Of a stretch of DNA of 33,132 bases, positions 14,773-21,893 are shown one piece after another. Under the pieces are notes generated by a model, which was not told the DNA's origin, ran no database searches, and saw only the letters and a program-made list of their open reading frames with translations. The stretch's first letter is position 1. Each line of letters starts with the position of its first letter. Position numbers and translations under genes: made by a program. The DNA is taken from NCBI GenBank assembly GCA_016181845.1, contig JACOYO010000001.1:1-33132 (forward strand), in the 5' to 3' direction. This DNA is from Parcubacteria group bacterium (GTDB lineage Bacteria > Patescibacteriota > Minisyncoccia > Phycocordibacterales > 21-14-all-47-15).

Positions 14773-15528
14773 ATGCAGAACTTCAAAACATATAAAGAAA
14801 ATTGCAAAATTATTGCCATTGGCGACGTGCACTTGTTTGAGTCGCCCAAAGACAAAAAGACAGAGCGCGTCTTGGCAAAAAATAAAAACCTAATAGAGGA
14901 GATATGGGAAAAAGCTTCGCGTGAAGAAGGACTCTTTAACGAAGACATCTTCAGTTGCTTGGATATAAAGGAGACCCGAGGACGTATAGAAGTCCGCGGA
15001 AATTTTGTCGGATATAAAAATTTTCTCGCGCAGCGAAAACGGCTTGATTTGGATTTTGGCATTCGTCCAATCGGGGTAAGCGGCATTACTATTGTAAAAG
15101 ACGGCAATACTGATTATGTGATTTTTGCCAAACGCACACCGAGTGTCAACGAATACCAAGAATCTCTTGAGCTTATTCCGTCAGGAAGCATCGACAGAGC
15201 ATGCGCTCGTAAAGACAAAATGATAGATTATAAAACAAAAGTGCTGTCTGAATTTTCTGAAGAAACCGGACTCCCCGCAGAATATGTAGAAAACATAGAC
15301 GGGTTTGCAGTGGTGTTCGACGCAAATCATAAGGTATATGATGTATGCTGTACTCTTTCCATTACCTGTAAGAGAGAGTTAATCGCCGAAAAATTTAAAA
15401 ATTCAAAAGAATATCAATCACCGATATTCGTGCCGCTGGATACACTGGATGCTTTTCTTAAGACTAACGCCAAGATAATTATCCCAACCTCAATGGCGCT
15501 TGCCTGCGCCTTCCTGCAAAAAAAGTAA
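14773..15528 (+). CDS. Nudix-like hydrolase with degenerate Nudix box
   Basis: 251 residues from ATG 14773; a TTG two codons earlier overlaps the HAD stop but is less likely. A recognisable Nudix core lies at about 170: SEFSEETGL fits RExxEExGU except that Arg is Ser, and the upstream Glu of the box is replaced (Ile). A Nudix-like sheet surrounds it (IRPIGVSGITIVKDGNTDYVIF, then FAVVFDANHKVYDV). The first 95 residues form an extra domain not recognised. Losing the Arg but keeping the Glu pair suggests either altered chemistry or loss of hydrolysis. The gene is coupled to the HAD gene, so a linked nucleotide-sugar or metabolite role is plausible. A bidirectional terminator follows. Confidence 0.65.
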   Translation: MQNFKTYKENCKIIAIGDVHLFESPKDKKTERVLAKNKNLIEEIWEKASREEGLFNEDIFSCLDIKETRGRIEVRGNFVGYKNFLAQRKRLDLDFGIRPIGVSGITIVKDGNTDYVIFAKRTPSVNEYQESLELIPSGSIDRACARKDKMIDYKTKVLSEFSEETGLPAEYVENIDGFAVVFDANHKVYDVCCTLSITCKRELIAEKFKNSKEYQSPIFVPLDTLDAFLKTNAKIIIPTSMALACAFLQKK

Positions 15529-15557
15529 AACCTGCCAACAAAATTTGTTGGCAGGTT
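15529..15557. terminator. Bidirectional terminator between the Nudix-like and WbqC-like genes
   Basis: Perfect 14-bp stem AACCTGCCAACAAA / TTTGTTGGCAGGTT with one central base. It overlaps the last two bases of the minus-strand gene ending at 15556 and directly follows the plus-strand stop. It serves both convergent genes. Confidence 0.88.
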
Positions 15558-16290
15558 ATATAGTTTTTGTGAAAGGAGGAGTTTCGTATCCTCGCTTAAT
15601 AATACCGAGGCTCTTTGGCCCCTCATTGAAAAGCAGGTCAATGGCCGCGAGATGCGAGACAAATTCTCCGAATTTTTGGCTATATATCGGATGAAGAAAC
15701 TCGTTATAGTGAACGGAAATTCCGACTTCTGAAAATTTATGAAGCGAACCGCTCAAATACTCTTTTGACCCAACTGGCGAATAGTATTCAGTCGCTTGCA
15801 ATGCGTTGCAAATGCCGACTAAATAATCTACTTTATTGCTTGCTGTTTCCGCCAATATTTCGCTCAATATTTCGCTTGCCAACATCGTCTTAGTTTGTAT
15901 TCCCAAAGCATTCTTCAAGCAGAGAATTAATTCCATGTTCAGCCGCGAGAGATGCGTGTGTGTTTGTTCGAGAATGCCAAACAACGCCGGGGCATACATA
16001 TTGAAATACCGAGCTTGTTTGTAACTTTGTTCAATACTGCACCGATGCTTCCTCTGAAACCCGCGCAAATCAACGGCGACCTCAGAAATGAGCTGACCGC
16101 TCTTCCCTTTTGAAAGCACCGGCACCGTGAGCCACATCGTCCCATTGGACGTCTTGATACGATTGCGCTGCTGCCATGATTGCTTTGAAAATTGAACCGA
16201 ATCAAGAAACACAAAAATATCGACGGACTGCATGAGTCCGAAATATCCAATCCACGGCAAATAGGTCGGTTGCATGATAGCTACTTTCAT
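15556..16290 (-). CDS. WbqC-like family protein
   Basis: 244 residues. MKVAIMQPTYLPWIGYFGLM, followed by QSVDIFVFLDSVQFSKQSWQ and then NRIKT, is the conserved opening of the WbqC family (PF08889 type), and the later GSKEYLSG and YSQKFGEFVSHLAAIDLLFN blocks match its C-terminal half. WbqC-like proteins recur in O-antigen and sialic-acid-type sugar loci and are proposed to act in amino-sugar modification, but no reaction is established. A good ribosome binding site (AAAGGA, 9-nt spacing) supports ATG 16290. It forms one unit with the NeuD-like gene 37 nt upstream and ends at the shared terminator, the last gene of the nonulosonate locus. Confidence 0.9.
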   Translation of the reverse strand: MKVAIMQPTYLPWIGYFGLMQSVDIFVFLDSVQFSKQSWQQRNRIKTSNGTMWLTVPVLSKGKSGQLISEVAVDLRGFQRKHRCSIEQSYKQARYFNMYAPALFGILEQTHTHLSRLNMELILCLKNALGIQTKTMLASEILSEILAETASNKVDYLVGICNALQATEYYSPVGSKEYLSGSLHKFSEVGISVHYNEFLHPIYSQKFGEFVSHLAAIDLLFNEGPKSLGIIKRGYETPPFTKTI

Positions 16291-16327
16291 ATAGAAGAGT
16301 CCTTTCTCCCATTACTTCTTTGCATTA

Positions 16328-17068
16328 TTACGCATTGAAGTATCTGGTTTTCAATTTTAGCGCAACGGGCGATTCGACTGGAAGTATGGTACTTTTTGCA
16401 CCAATGACTACAGAGCCGTTTTCAATCTTTTTAGTCGCGATAGATGCATCCATTGTAACAAAACAATCGCTCCCAATGGTGCAAAAATCACGCACAGTGG
16501 CTCCTACGCCAATCCAAGTCCTTTCCCCTATGTTGCAATAGCCTGAAACACAGACATGCGAAGCCACATACACATGGTCTTCTATCACTGTCTCATGCCC
16601 GATGTGATTCCCTGACCAAAGCATGACGTTGTTGCCGATTTTCACAGTCGGTTGAATATTGTTCAATTCTAAAATAAAGCAATTTTCGCCAACTGTTAAA
16701 TCGGGCCAAGTAACCGCTTTTGAAGAAACATACGATGCGAGGTTGTAACCGGCATTTTTTGCTTGATGATATTTTGCCTCTCGAAGTGTCTGCAGTTTGC
16801 CGTCTTGAAACCCTTTGTACCCGACCGCGACATGCATATCATATAGAGACGGCGGATACTCGGTAACAATCTGACTAAACGGCACCAGCGGCAAACCATG
16901 CTTTTCATGCCTGCGGTCGGCAAAAGATTCCGAGTAAGAATCATCTACGGTAAACGCCACGACACGGTAGTCCGTGTCATGAGTAAAATAATACCACGCC
17001 AAAAGCGCCATTTCCGATGAACCAAAAATAACCAGATCTCTATATTTCTGAACGGAACCTGTCCCCAT
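16328..17068 (-). CDS. NeuD/PglD-like sugar O- or N-acyltransferase
   Basis: 246 residues in two domains. Residues 10-115 are a PglD/NeuD N-terminal Rossmann-like domain (DLVIFGSSEMALLAWYYF). Residues about 118-225 are a left-handed beta-helix of hexapeptide repeats (TVKIGNNVMLWSGNHIGHET, then VIEDHVYVASHVCVSG). H155 or H158 in the NHIGHE segment is the likely catalytic base. Family members acetylate sialic acids (NeuD) or UDP-4-amino sugars (PglD) with acetyl-CoA. Here it may acylate the nonulosonate or one of its precursors, and is an alternative source of the PseH step. A strong ribosome binding site (AAGGAG, 8-nt spacing) supports ATG 17068. It is the first gene of a two-gene unit with the WbqC-like gene. 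Confidence 0.88.
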   Translation of the reverse strand: MGTGSVQKYRDLVIFGSSEMALLAWYYFTHDTDYRVVAFTVDDSYSESFADRRHEKHGLPLVPFSQIVTEYPPSLYDMHVAVGYKGFQDGKLQTLREAKYHQAKNAGYNLASYVSSKAVTWPDLTVGENCFILELNNIQPTVKIGNNVMLWSGNHIGHETVIEDHVYVASHVCVSGYCNIGERTWIGVGATVRDFCTIGSDCFVTMDASIATKKIENGSVVIGAKSTILPVESPVALKLKTRYFNA

Positions 17069-17409
17069 TTGATTTTCTCCTTTTTCATTTTATCGATTTT
17101 TCAAAGGTCAATTTTTTAAAATACTACAATGGCGACGTCAAGTTGTCTATTTGACACGGATGGCGCTGTATGTGCTGAAATATCGCCCTCATATCTAAAT
17201 ATAAAGGTTCTTCGCAGCAGCGCTGCGAGGTATTTCAAGAAATTGCTTCGCTCATGCAATCCAGATGCAAGCATCTTAATATATAACCTATATTTCGTCT
17301 TCGCTCAGACGAAATGAGAATTGCGATTTTCATTTCGCTCCTCGCTAGCCGAAATAAAATCTCCCGCATTGCAAAAATGCGGGAGATTGGTTTAACCTCG
17401 TTATATAGA
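17069..17409. other. Gene-free gap between NeuD-like gene and pseI
   Basis: About 340 nt without a convincing gene. It holds the pseI terminator (17358-17388), a hairpin ATTTCGTCT / AGACGAAAT (about 17292-17315), and AT-rich sequence leading to the NeuD-like ribosome binding site. A TTGACC at about 17115-17110 on the minus strand could be a -35 box, but no good -10 follows. Confidence 0.6.
17358..17388 (-). terminator. Terminator after pseI
   Basis: Stem AATCTCCCGCATT / AATGCGGGAGATT with a 5-nt loop, followed on the minus strand by TTATTTCG. It ends transcription of the gene that stops at 17410. Confidence 0.82.
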
Positions 17410-18465
17410 CTACTTTTGAAGAATGTCGCCCCATTCGAGCGGTTTCCTTTTTTTTAAGTGGCGAGATGCTTTTGCCACCATCACCAAATCATAAAACATC
17501 GGGGACAATCCGAGCGCGGGCCGTAGGCTGGCGATATTTTTTTCGGTAAGTTTTTCACCTTTTTTTATATCACGGATCACCCACAACGACCGGCGAGCTT
17601 TCAGTTTTTCGTTTTTTTCAAGTACGGAGGGCGCTTTGCGCGATGAGCCTAAAGACTGCTCCGCCATCCTGATGGAAGAAACCATCTGTTTCAATTCGGA
17701 GGGATTCAGCGAAAACTTATCATCGACGGTGTGAACGCCGTCGTCAAGCATAAAATGCTTTTCAATGACTTTTGCTCCAAGAGCCACGGCAGTAATGGAA
17801 ATCGCAATCCCCAGCGTATGGTCTGAATATCCGATAACGTGTTCCGGAAAAACGCTTTGCATGGTTTGCATCGCCTTGAGATTGGTGTGTTCCGGCGGCG
17901 TCGGGTATACGCTTGAGCAGTGCAGGATGATAATGTCTTTTGCGCCCGCTTTCGTGAGCACATCAACCGCATATTCCACCTCGCTTAGAGTTGCCGCTCC
18001 AGTTGATACGATGACCGGCTTCCCTGTACTTGCAATCTTTCGCAACAGCGGAACATCCAAGAGCTCATAACTTGCGACTTTGTGCGCGGGCGCGCCAACC
18101 GCTTCAAGCAAATCCACCGCTTCGTTGTCAAAGGGTGTCGCCATAAATAAAATTTTTTTCGCGCGCGCGTATAGCGCAAGCTCTTTCAACCATTCTCGTG
18201 GGAATTCATTTTCCCGATAGAGGTCAATTAGCTTGGTCGGCTTTTTGACGAATGTCGGGGTGCGAACGATAGTGCGCGGGTCATCGGTATCGGCAGAAAT
18301 TTTTTCCGCGGTGAACAGCTGAAATTTCACCGCATCAGCTCGGGCTTCCGCCGCCACATCAATCATCTTTTTCGCCCGCTTGATATCCTTGCCGTGATTG
18401 GAACTCGCTTCGGCGATAATAAAGACGCGATTCCCATCTCCAACATTTTTATTGCCAATTTTCAT
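17410..18465 (-). CDS. pseI: Pseudaminic acid synthase (NeuB family)
   Basis: 351 residues, the usual length. A TIM-barrel NeuB domain (about 1-280) is followed by a SAF (antifreeze-like) C-terminal domain (about 285-351). The motifs FIIAEASSNHGKDIKRAKKM (15-34), KFQLFT (47-52), GYSDHTLG (212-219), VIEKHFML (233-240) and KFSLNPSEL (250-258) match PseI more closely than NeuB or LegI as I recall those sequences. It condenses phosphoenolpyruvate with a 2,4-diacetamido-trideoxyhexose to give the nine-carbon acid. The gene is its own transcription unit: terminators lie on both sides, and a promoter whose -10 sits 5 nt before ATG 18465 predicts a leaderless mRNA. Legionaminate or another nonulosonate is the main alternative product. 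Confidence 0.9.
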   Translation of the reverse strand: MKIGNKNVGDGNRVFIIAEASSNHGKDIKRAKKMIDVAAEARADAVKFQLFTAEKISADTDDPRTIVRTPTFVKKPTKLIDLYRENEFPREWLKELALYARAKKILFMATPFDNEAVDLLEAVGAPAHKVASYELLDVPLLRKIASTGKPVIVSTGAATLSEVEYAVDVLTKAGAKDIIILHCSSVYPTPPEHTNLKAMQTMQSVFPEHVIGYSDHTLGIAISITAVALGAKVIEKHFMLDDGVHTVDDKFSLNPSELKQMVSSIRMAEQSLGSSRKAPSVLEKNEKLKARRSLWVIRDIKKGEKLTEKNIASLRPALGLSPMFYDLVMVAKASRHLKKRKPLEWGDILQK

Positions 18466-18470
18466 ACCCC

Positions 18471-18499
18471 ATTATTGTTTTTTTCTATTTTTATGTCAA
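18471..18499 (-). promoter_or_regulatory. Promoter of pseI (leaderless)
   Basis: Minus-strand TTGACA (18499-18494), a 17-nt spacer, AATAAT (18476-18471), then GGGGT and the ATG. Transcription should begin at or within a base or two of the start codon. Confidence 0.6.
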
Positions 18500-18509
18500 C
18501 TACATACAA

Positions 18510-18542
18510 AAAAGGCAGTCCGTCAAAGACGTCCTGCCTTTT
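18510..18542 (-). terminator. Terminator after the beta-propeller gene
   Basis: Interrupted stem AAAAGGCAG..CGTC / GACG..CTGCCTTTT with a 3-nt loop and TTTTTTG after it on the minus strand, 6 nt after the stop at 18548. It separates the pseG unit from pseI. Confidence 0.82.
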
Positions 18543-18547
18543 AAAAA

Positions 18548-19462
18548 TCATTCCTCAAGCTGGGCCAGCCCAATACCGTCTCTCCCAAATCCGTTGCCGT
18601 TGTAGAGCATGTACCGCTCTCCCTCGTGGTCAAAGACACAGGGATAGTCAATCATTTCCGAATCAAAACCGGATTCTGAAACATCAATCCCCACCCGTTC
18701 GTCCATGCGCTCCCACCGGATACCGTCCAAAGATTCGGCATATCCGATGCGATAACTTCCGTAATTCTGGCGATAGGAATACCACATCTTATAGACCACA
18801 TGTTCTTTAAGCACGTACGGCCGCGCCACTGCTTCTTCTTTGTCGGAACCCAAGCAGGTAACATTGTCACTTTTCCAATGTATGCCGTCTTGAGATTGTG
18901 CCGAACGTATTTCATAATGCGGCCATGATTCATTTCCGCGCATCTCCCAGTATCGATAACTGGCATACCACATCCGAAAGATGCCTTTGTCATACATAAC
19001 GAACGGAGACGCTCTGCCGAACGGTTCATCATCGGTCCTCTCAAAGACAGGAGCGCGAGAATATTTTGTGAATGTTTCTCCGCCGTCAGTTGATGTAGCA
19101 AGTCCGATGGATGGCAAATAACGTATGTCTGCCGTGCCCTGCCATCCGACATAATAGATAAATTTGCTTCCCTGATACTCCGCAAACGAGCAAGCGATGG
19201 CCAATCTTTCATCAAACGCGCCAAGCGGTCCCAATTCTATGATTGGTTTTTCAGACACTTCGAGTGTATGCGCAGGATTTTTTATATTGAAGACAAAAAA
19301 TCCCGTTTGAGAGCGCTTTTTTGCATTGAGCCCTCCAAAATACACTTTGAACAAATCTTCGCCCAAATATTCCACTGTCGGCACCCATGCCCTGCCCTCC
19401 ATCCACTCTAAATGCCGATAGTCCGCCGTCTTAAATATCAATCCTTTTTTTATCCAACGCAT
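18548..19462 (-). CDS. Glycosidase-like five-bladed beta-propeller protein
   Basis: 304 residues from ATG 19462, chosen over ATG 19471 because AAAGGA lies 8 nt before it. The sequence repeats blades of the type FRMWYASYRYWEMRG, HYEIRSAQSQDGIHWKSDN, YKMWYSYRQNYGSYRIGYAE and YMLYNGNGFGRDGIGLAQLE, each with a G/S-x-D-G-x-x-W/F turn. That is the pattern of the GH43/GH32/GH62/GH68 superfamily and related uncharacterised proteins. Conserved acidic residues (for example in DDEPFGRASPF and SEMIDYPCV) could be catalytic. There is no signal peptide, so it acts in the cytoplasm. It directly follows pseG (15-nt gap to the ATG 19471 alternative). It may act on a nucleotide-sugar or glycan intermediate; that is inferred from position only. 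Confidence 0.72.
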   Translation of the reverse strand: MRWIKKGLIFKTADYRHLEWMEGRAWVPTVEYLGEDLFKVYFGGLNAKKRSQTGFFVFNIKNPAHTLEVSEKPIIELGPLGAFDERLAIACSFAEYQGSKFIYYVGWQGTADIRYLPSIGLATSTDGGETFTKYSRAPVFERTDDEPFGRASPFVMYDKGIFRMWYASYRYWEMRGNESWPHYEIRSAQSQDGIHWKSDNVTCLGSDKEEAVARPYVLKEHVVYKMWYSYRQNYGSYRIGYAESLDGIRWERMDERVGIDVSESGFDSEMIDYPCVFDHEGERYMLYNGNGFGRDGIGLAQLEE

Positions 19463-19492
19463 GAGAAACATCCTTTCTTCAAAAAAGAAATT

Positions 19493-20578
19493 TTACGTGA
19501 GAACATTTTTTAACACTTCATGGTAAATACGCTCTGCCCCGCGTCCGTCCAGTGATTTTTTTCCTGCTTGCGACATAGAGAGCCGCGCATCATAGTCATT
19601 CAGTATGTTTTCTATTTCCAAAAAAATTTCTTTGGACGAGAGTTTAGTTCCTTGCCCTATGTAACGCACGCTTCCGAGAGACAAAAAATCTTTGATGACC
19701 GGTTCTGTACCGTCACAAAATTGCGTTATCATAAGTGTCGGCGTGCCGATAATAGCCGCCTCGAATTTAGTAAGTCCGTCTCCCAAAATAGCAACATCGG
19801 CCCACGAAAGAAGACGGTAAAATTCATCCGTAAATCCGACAACATCTATGTTTTTTTTGCTTTTGACAGCCCGCTTGATAAGATTACGGTCTGTTTCTTT
19901 CATGGCGGAGCCCGCAACTATTTTTGCCGAAACAGTATCGTCAGGAAACATCGTGAGCGCTCTCGCTACTTTTGAAGTAATCCCGAGCGGGTCGCTTCCG
20001 CTGATACTCACCGCGACACGTGATGCTTTTTTTCTTATGGTTTTCTTTTTGTTTCCCGCTTCGGCAATGCGCGGATGACAGATGAAATATTTCATGTCTT
20101 CAAGTATGGCGCACCCGTTCAAGGCTTCACGCTTGGCATCTTTTTTAGCAATAGAATTATAAATAAAAGCCGCATCGCTTGAAAATACGTTTGTCCGCGC
20201 ATCCTCTATACTTAACACAAAAGCGTCCCCGTGTTTTTTCAATGCGATATGATAACGCGAGAGGCCAAGCGGCTTCTGAAACGCGTCTTGAGTGCATAAG
20301 TCAGTAACAATAACCGGCGCATGTAGGGCGTATGCAAACCTCGCGGTATGCTTGGCATCATTCTCCCAAGTCATTTTCGGAGACAAGACATTGATGTCCC
20401 ATCTTTTAGAAACAAGAAAATCTGTCATTTGTTTTACATCAGCACTCTCTCTAATGACCAGATGCGGGATGATTGGTACCGGCAATCCTTCGGCGAAAGC
20501 CCAGCATCTCATGATATGCCCGAGGCCGACAGCGTTTGAGGCATCGGCGCGAAATACGATATGATGTTTTTGCAACAT
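19493..20578 (-). CDS. pseG: UDP-2,4-diacetamido-2,4,6-trideoxy-beta-L-altropyranose hydrolase (PseG)
   Basis: 361 residues with the two-domain GT-B fold of PseG. FRADASNAVGLGHIMRC (9-25) contains the GxGHxxRC signature with the catalytic His (H21). A second nucleotide-binding motif, SISGSDPLGITSKVARAL, begins at 191, and AILGDGLTKFEAAIIGTP (263-280) is the donor-site helix. The enzyme removes UDP to release the free hexose used by PseI. It opens a unit with the beta-propeller gene. Its promoter -10 (20594-20589) is about 10 nt before ATG 20578, and an 11-bp inverted repeat spans the -10 and the first transcribed bases. The family also includes LegG-like enzymes, so exact stereochemistry is uncertain. 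Confidence 0.9.
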   Translation of the reverse strand: MLQKHHIVFRADASNAVGLGHIMRCWAFAEGLPVPIIPHLVIRESADVKQMTDFLVSKRWDINVLSPKMTWENDAKHTARFAYALHAPVIVTDLCTQDAFQKPLGLSRYHIALKKHGDAFVLSIEDARTNVFSSDAAFIYNSIAKKDAKREALNGCAILEDMKYFICHPRIAEAGNKKKTIRKKASRVAVSISGSDPLGITSKVARALTMFPDDTVSAKIVAGSAMKETDRNLIKRAVKSKKNIDVVGFTDEFYRLLSWADVAILGDGLTKFEAAIIGTPTLMITQFCDGTEPVIKDFLSLGSVRYIGQGTKLSSKEIFLEIENILNDYDARLSMSQAGKKSLDGRGAERIYHEVLKNVLT

Positions 20579-20618
20579 GGTTGTTAAGATATTACTCTTA
20601 ACAACCTATCGTAGTCAA
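20579..20618 (-). promoter_or_regulatory. Promoter and operator-like inverted repeat of pseG
   Basis: Minus-strand TTGACT (20618-20613), an 18-nt spacer and TAATAT (20594-20589) predict initiation near 20582, about 4 nt before the ATG. Overlapping it is a perfect inverted repeat, GGTTGTTAAGA-N6-TCTTAACAACC (20579-20606), ending one base from the start codon. It could be an operator, or a hairpin if transcription starts further upstream. Confidence 0.55.
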
Positions 20619-20750
20619 CATTTATTCTCTATATAATTTTCAAAAAACACTATTTTCTTGTTTTTGACATTACCATTTTTATTTATTTTGTCTAGTGAGG
20701 AGCGAAGACGAGGTGCTTTTATTTTGTCTAGCTTCAATAATAAAAGACAA

Positions 20751-20790
20751 TAAAAAAAACAGCCCAACTAACTAAATAGTGTGGGCTGTT
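20751..20790 (-). terminator. Terminator after the methyltransferase gene
   Basis: Stem AACAGCCCA / TGGGCTGTT with a 15-nt loop and a long T-run on the minus strand, 13 nt after the stop at 20803. The rest of the 20619-20750 gap is AT-rich with a short direct repeat TTTATTTTGTCTAG (20682-20695, 20718-20731). Confidence 0.8.
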
Positions 20791-20802
20791 AAAGCAAAAC
20801 AA

Positions 20803-21576
20803 TCACTTCATTGTAAAGTAGGTTCTCCCCGGCATGAAATCCGATTTTTTCACCGAGAAAGAGGCGCCAGCAAAAACTTCTTTAAAGGCCATCGTCTCCC
20901 CGGGGAAATCTTTATGGTTACATTCGTCAAGCATGACGACGCTCCCCGGCAAAAGGTGCGGACGGATTGCTTCAAAGGCGGCTTTTGACGGTTCATAAAG
21001 AGCTAGGTCGGAATAGACCAGAGCCACCACCATGCCGTTATTTTCTGTAAAAAACTTTGGCACCGTTTCAGCGGCATTCCCCTTCACCAATTGAACTCGA
21101 TTGACCGTCGGGGAGACGCTATTTTTTTCATGATAATCGATGAGGTCTTCAAGATATTTTTTATACCCTTCAATGACCGCATATCCCCCTTCTTTGATAG
21201 TCTCGCTTCGTATGTCTTTGACGGAAATTGATTTATATCCTTCAAAGGTATCAAAGCCAACGATTCGACGCTGTTCCCACGGCTCATAAATCGCACGAAG
21301 ATTTTCAAAGACAATCAAATTCTGCCCCCACCATGAACCGAGCTCAACGATAATCCCAGGCTGATTTTTAATCATTCGATACGCTTCATTGAGAAACAAA
21401 ATCTTTGTCAGGGCCGAACTGCGCATGTAGAGACCGAGGTTGACCAAAAGCTGGTCTGTGTCCATGGGGCGCTCTTCAAACAACTTATAAAGATGCCGCC
21501 TGTCGGTAATTTGTTTTTCACTGGCAGTGGTTTCTCTTTTATAATTTTTGGTTCTGTCTTTTTTGGTCACTCTCAT
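20803..21576 (-). CDS. SAM-dependent methyltransferase, TylF/MycF-like
   Basis: 257 residues. The SAM-binding motif I is IIVELGSWWGQNLIVFENL (about 74-92). After RRIVGFDTFEGYKS comes LVYSDLALYEPSKAAFEAI and VVMLDECNHKDFPGETMAF, the Asp-rich metal site layout of TylF/macrocin O-methyltransferase-type enzymes, which methylate sugar hydroxyls. A basic N-terminal tail (about 1-35) precedes the fold. A strong ribosome binding site (AAGGAG, 9-nt spacing) supports ATG 21576. It is a single-gene unit: a terminator follows, and upstream lies a 186-bp MITE-like element, so its promoter must be in or beyond that element. Sugar O-methylation of the nonulosonate glycan is the likely role, inferred from context. 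Confidence 0.75.
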   Translation of the reverse strand: MRVTKKDRTKNYKRETTASEKQITDRRHLYKLFEERPMDTDQLLVNLGLYMRSSALTKILFLNEAYRMIKNQPGIIVELGSWWGQNLIVFENLRAIYEPWEQRRIVGFDTFEGYKSISVKDIRSETIKEGGYAVIEGYKKYLEDLIDYHEKNSVSPTVNRVQLVKGNAAETVPKFFTENNGMVVALVYSDLALYEPSKAAFEAIRPHLLPGSVVMLDECNHKDFPGETMAFKEVFAGASFSVKKSDFMPGRTYFTMK

Positions 21577-21611
21577 CGCTTGGCGCTCCTTACGTAAAAG
21601 GTTTTTGTTTA

Positions 21612-21797
21612 GAGCCTGTTCATAATCTAATGCCTAGGCGAAATATTCAAAATTCGTTGCGAAAATTGCAGATTTTGAGGAAGCATATCAAGATACGCTG
21701 ACGAAAAATATGCAATTTGCAGCAGAATTTTGAATATTTCGACAGGCAAGCGATTGTCTAGTCTTATACTGACTGCGTTTAGATTATGAACAGGCTC
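21612..21797. mobile_element. Palindromic MITE-like element, TTA target duplication
   Basis: 186 bp bounded by perfect 19-bp terminal inverted repeats beginning GAGCCTGTTCATAATCTAA (21612-21630; 21779-21797) and flanked on both sides by TTA (21609-21611, 21798-21800), a likely 3-bp target duplication. A second inner inverted repeat (21632-21655 and 21725-21747, GAAATATTCAAAATTC core) makes most of it palindromic; 31 bp (21748-21778) on the right has no partner. There is no coding capacity. Terminal sequence and a TNA-type target fit an IS5-family-mobilised miniature element. No transposase is in the window. Confidence 0.8.
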
Positions 21798-21893
21798 TTA
21801 GACTCTTTTATCTCTTTTTCAACGAACTCACATATCAAAATTTGCTTAACCTTAACTTTTTTTTGGTTTTTGTCAAGCAACTGTGTAAAAAAT

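Noticed and set aside
16320-16541. Plus-strand frame opposite the NeuD-like gene
   Set aside because: It is a shadow of the hexapeptide-repeat gene, whose motifs are unambiguous.
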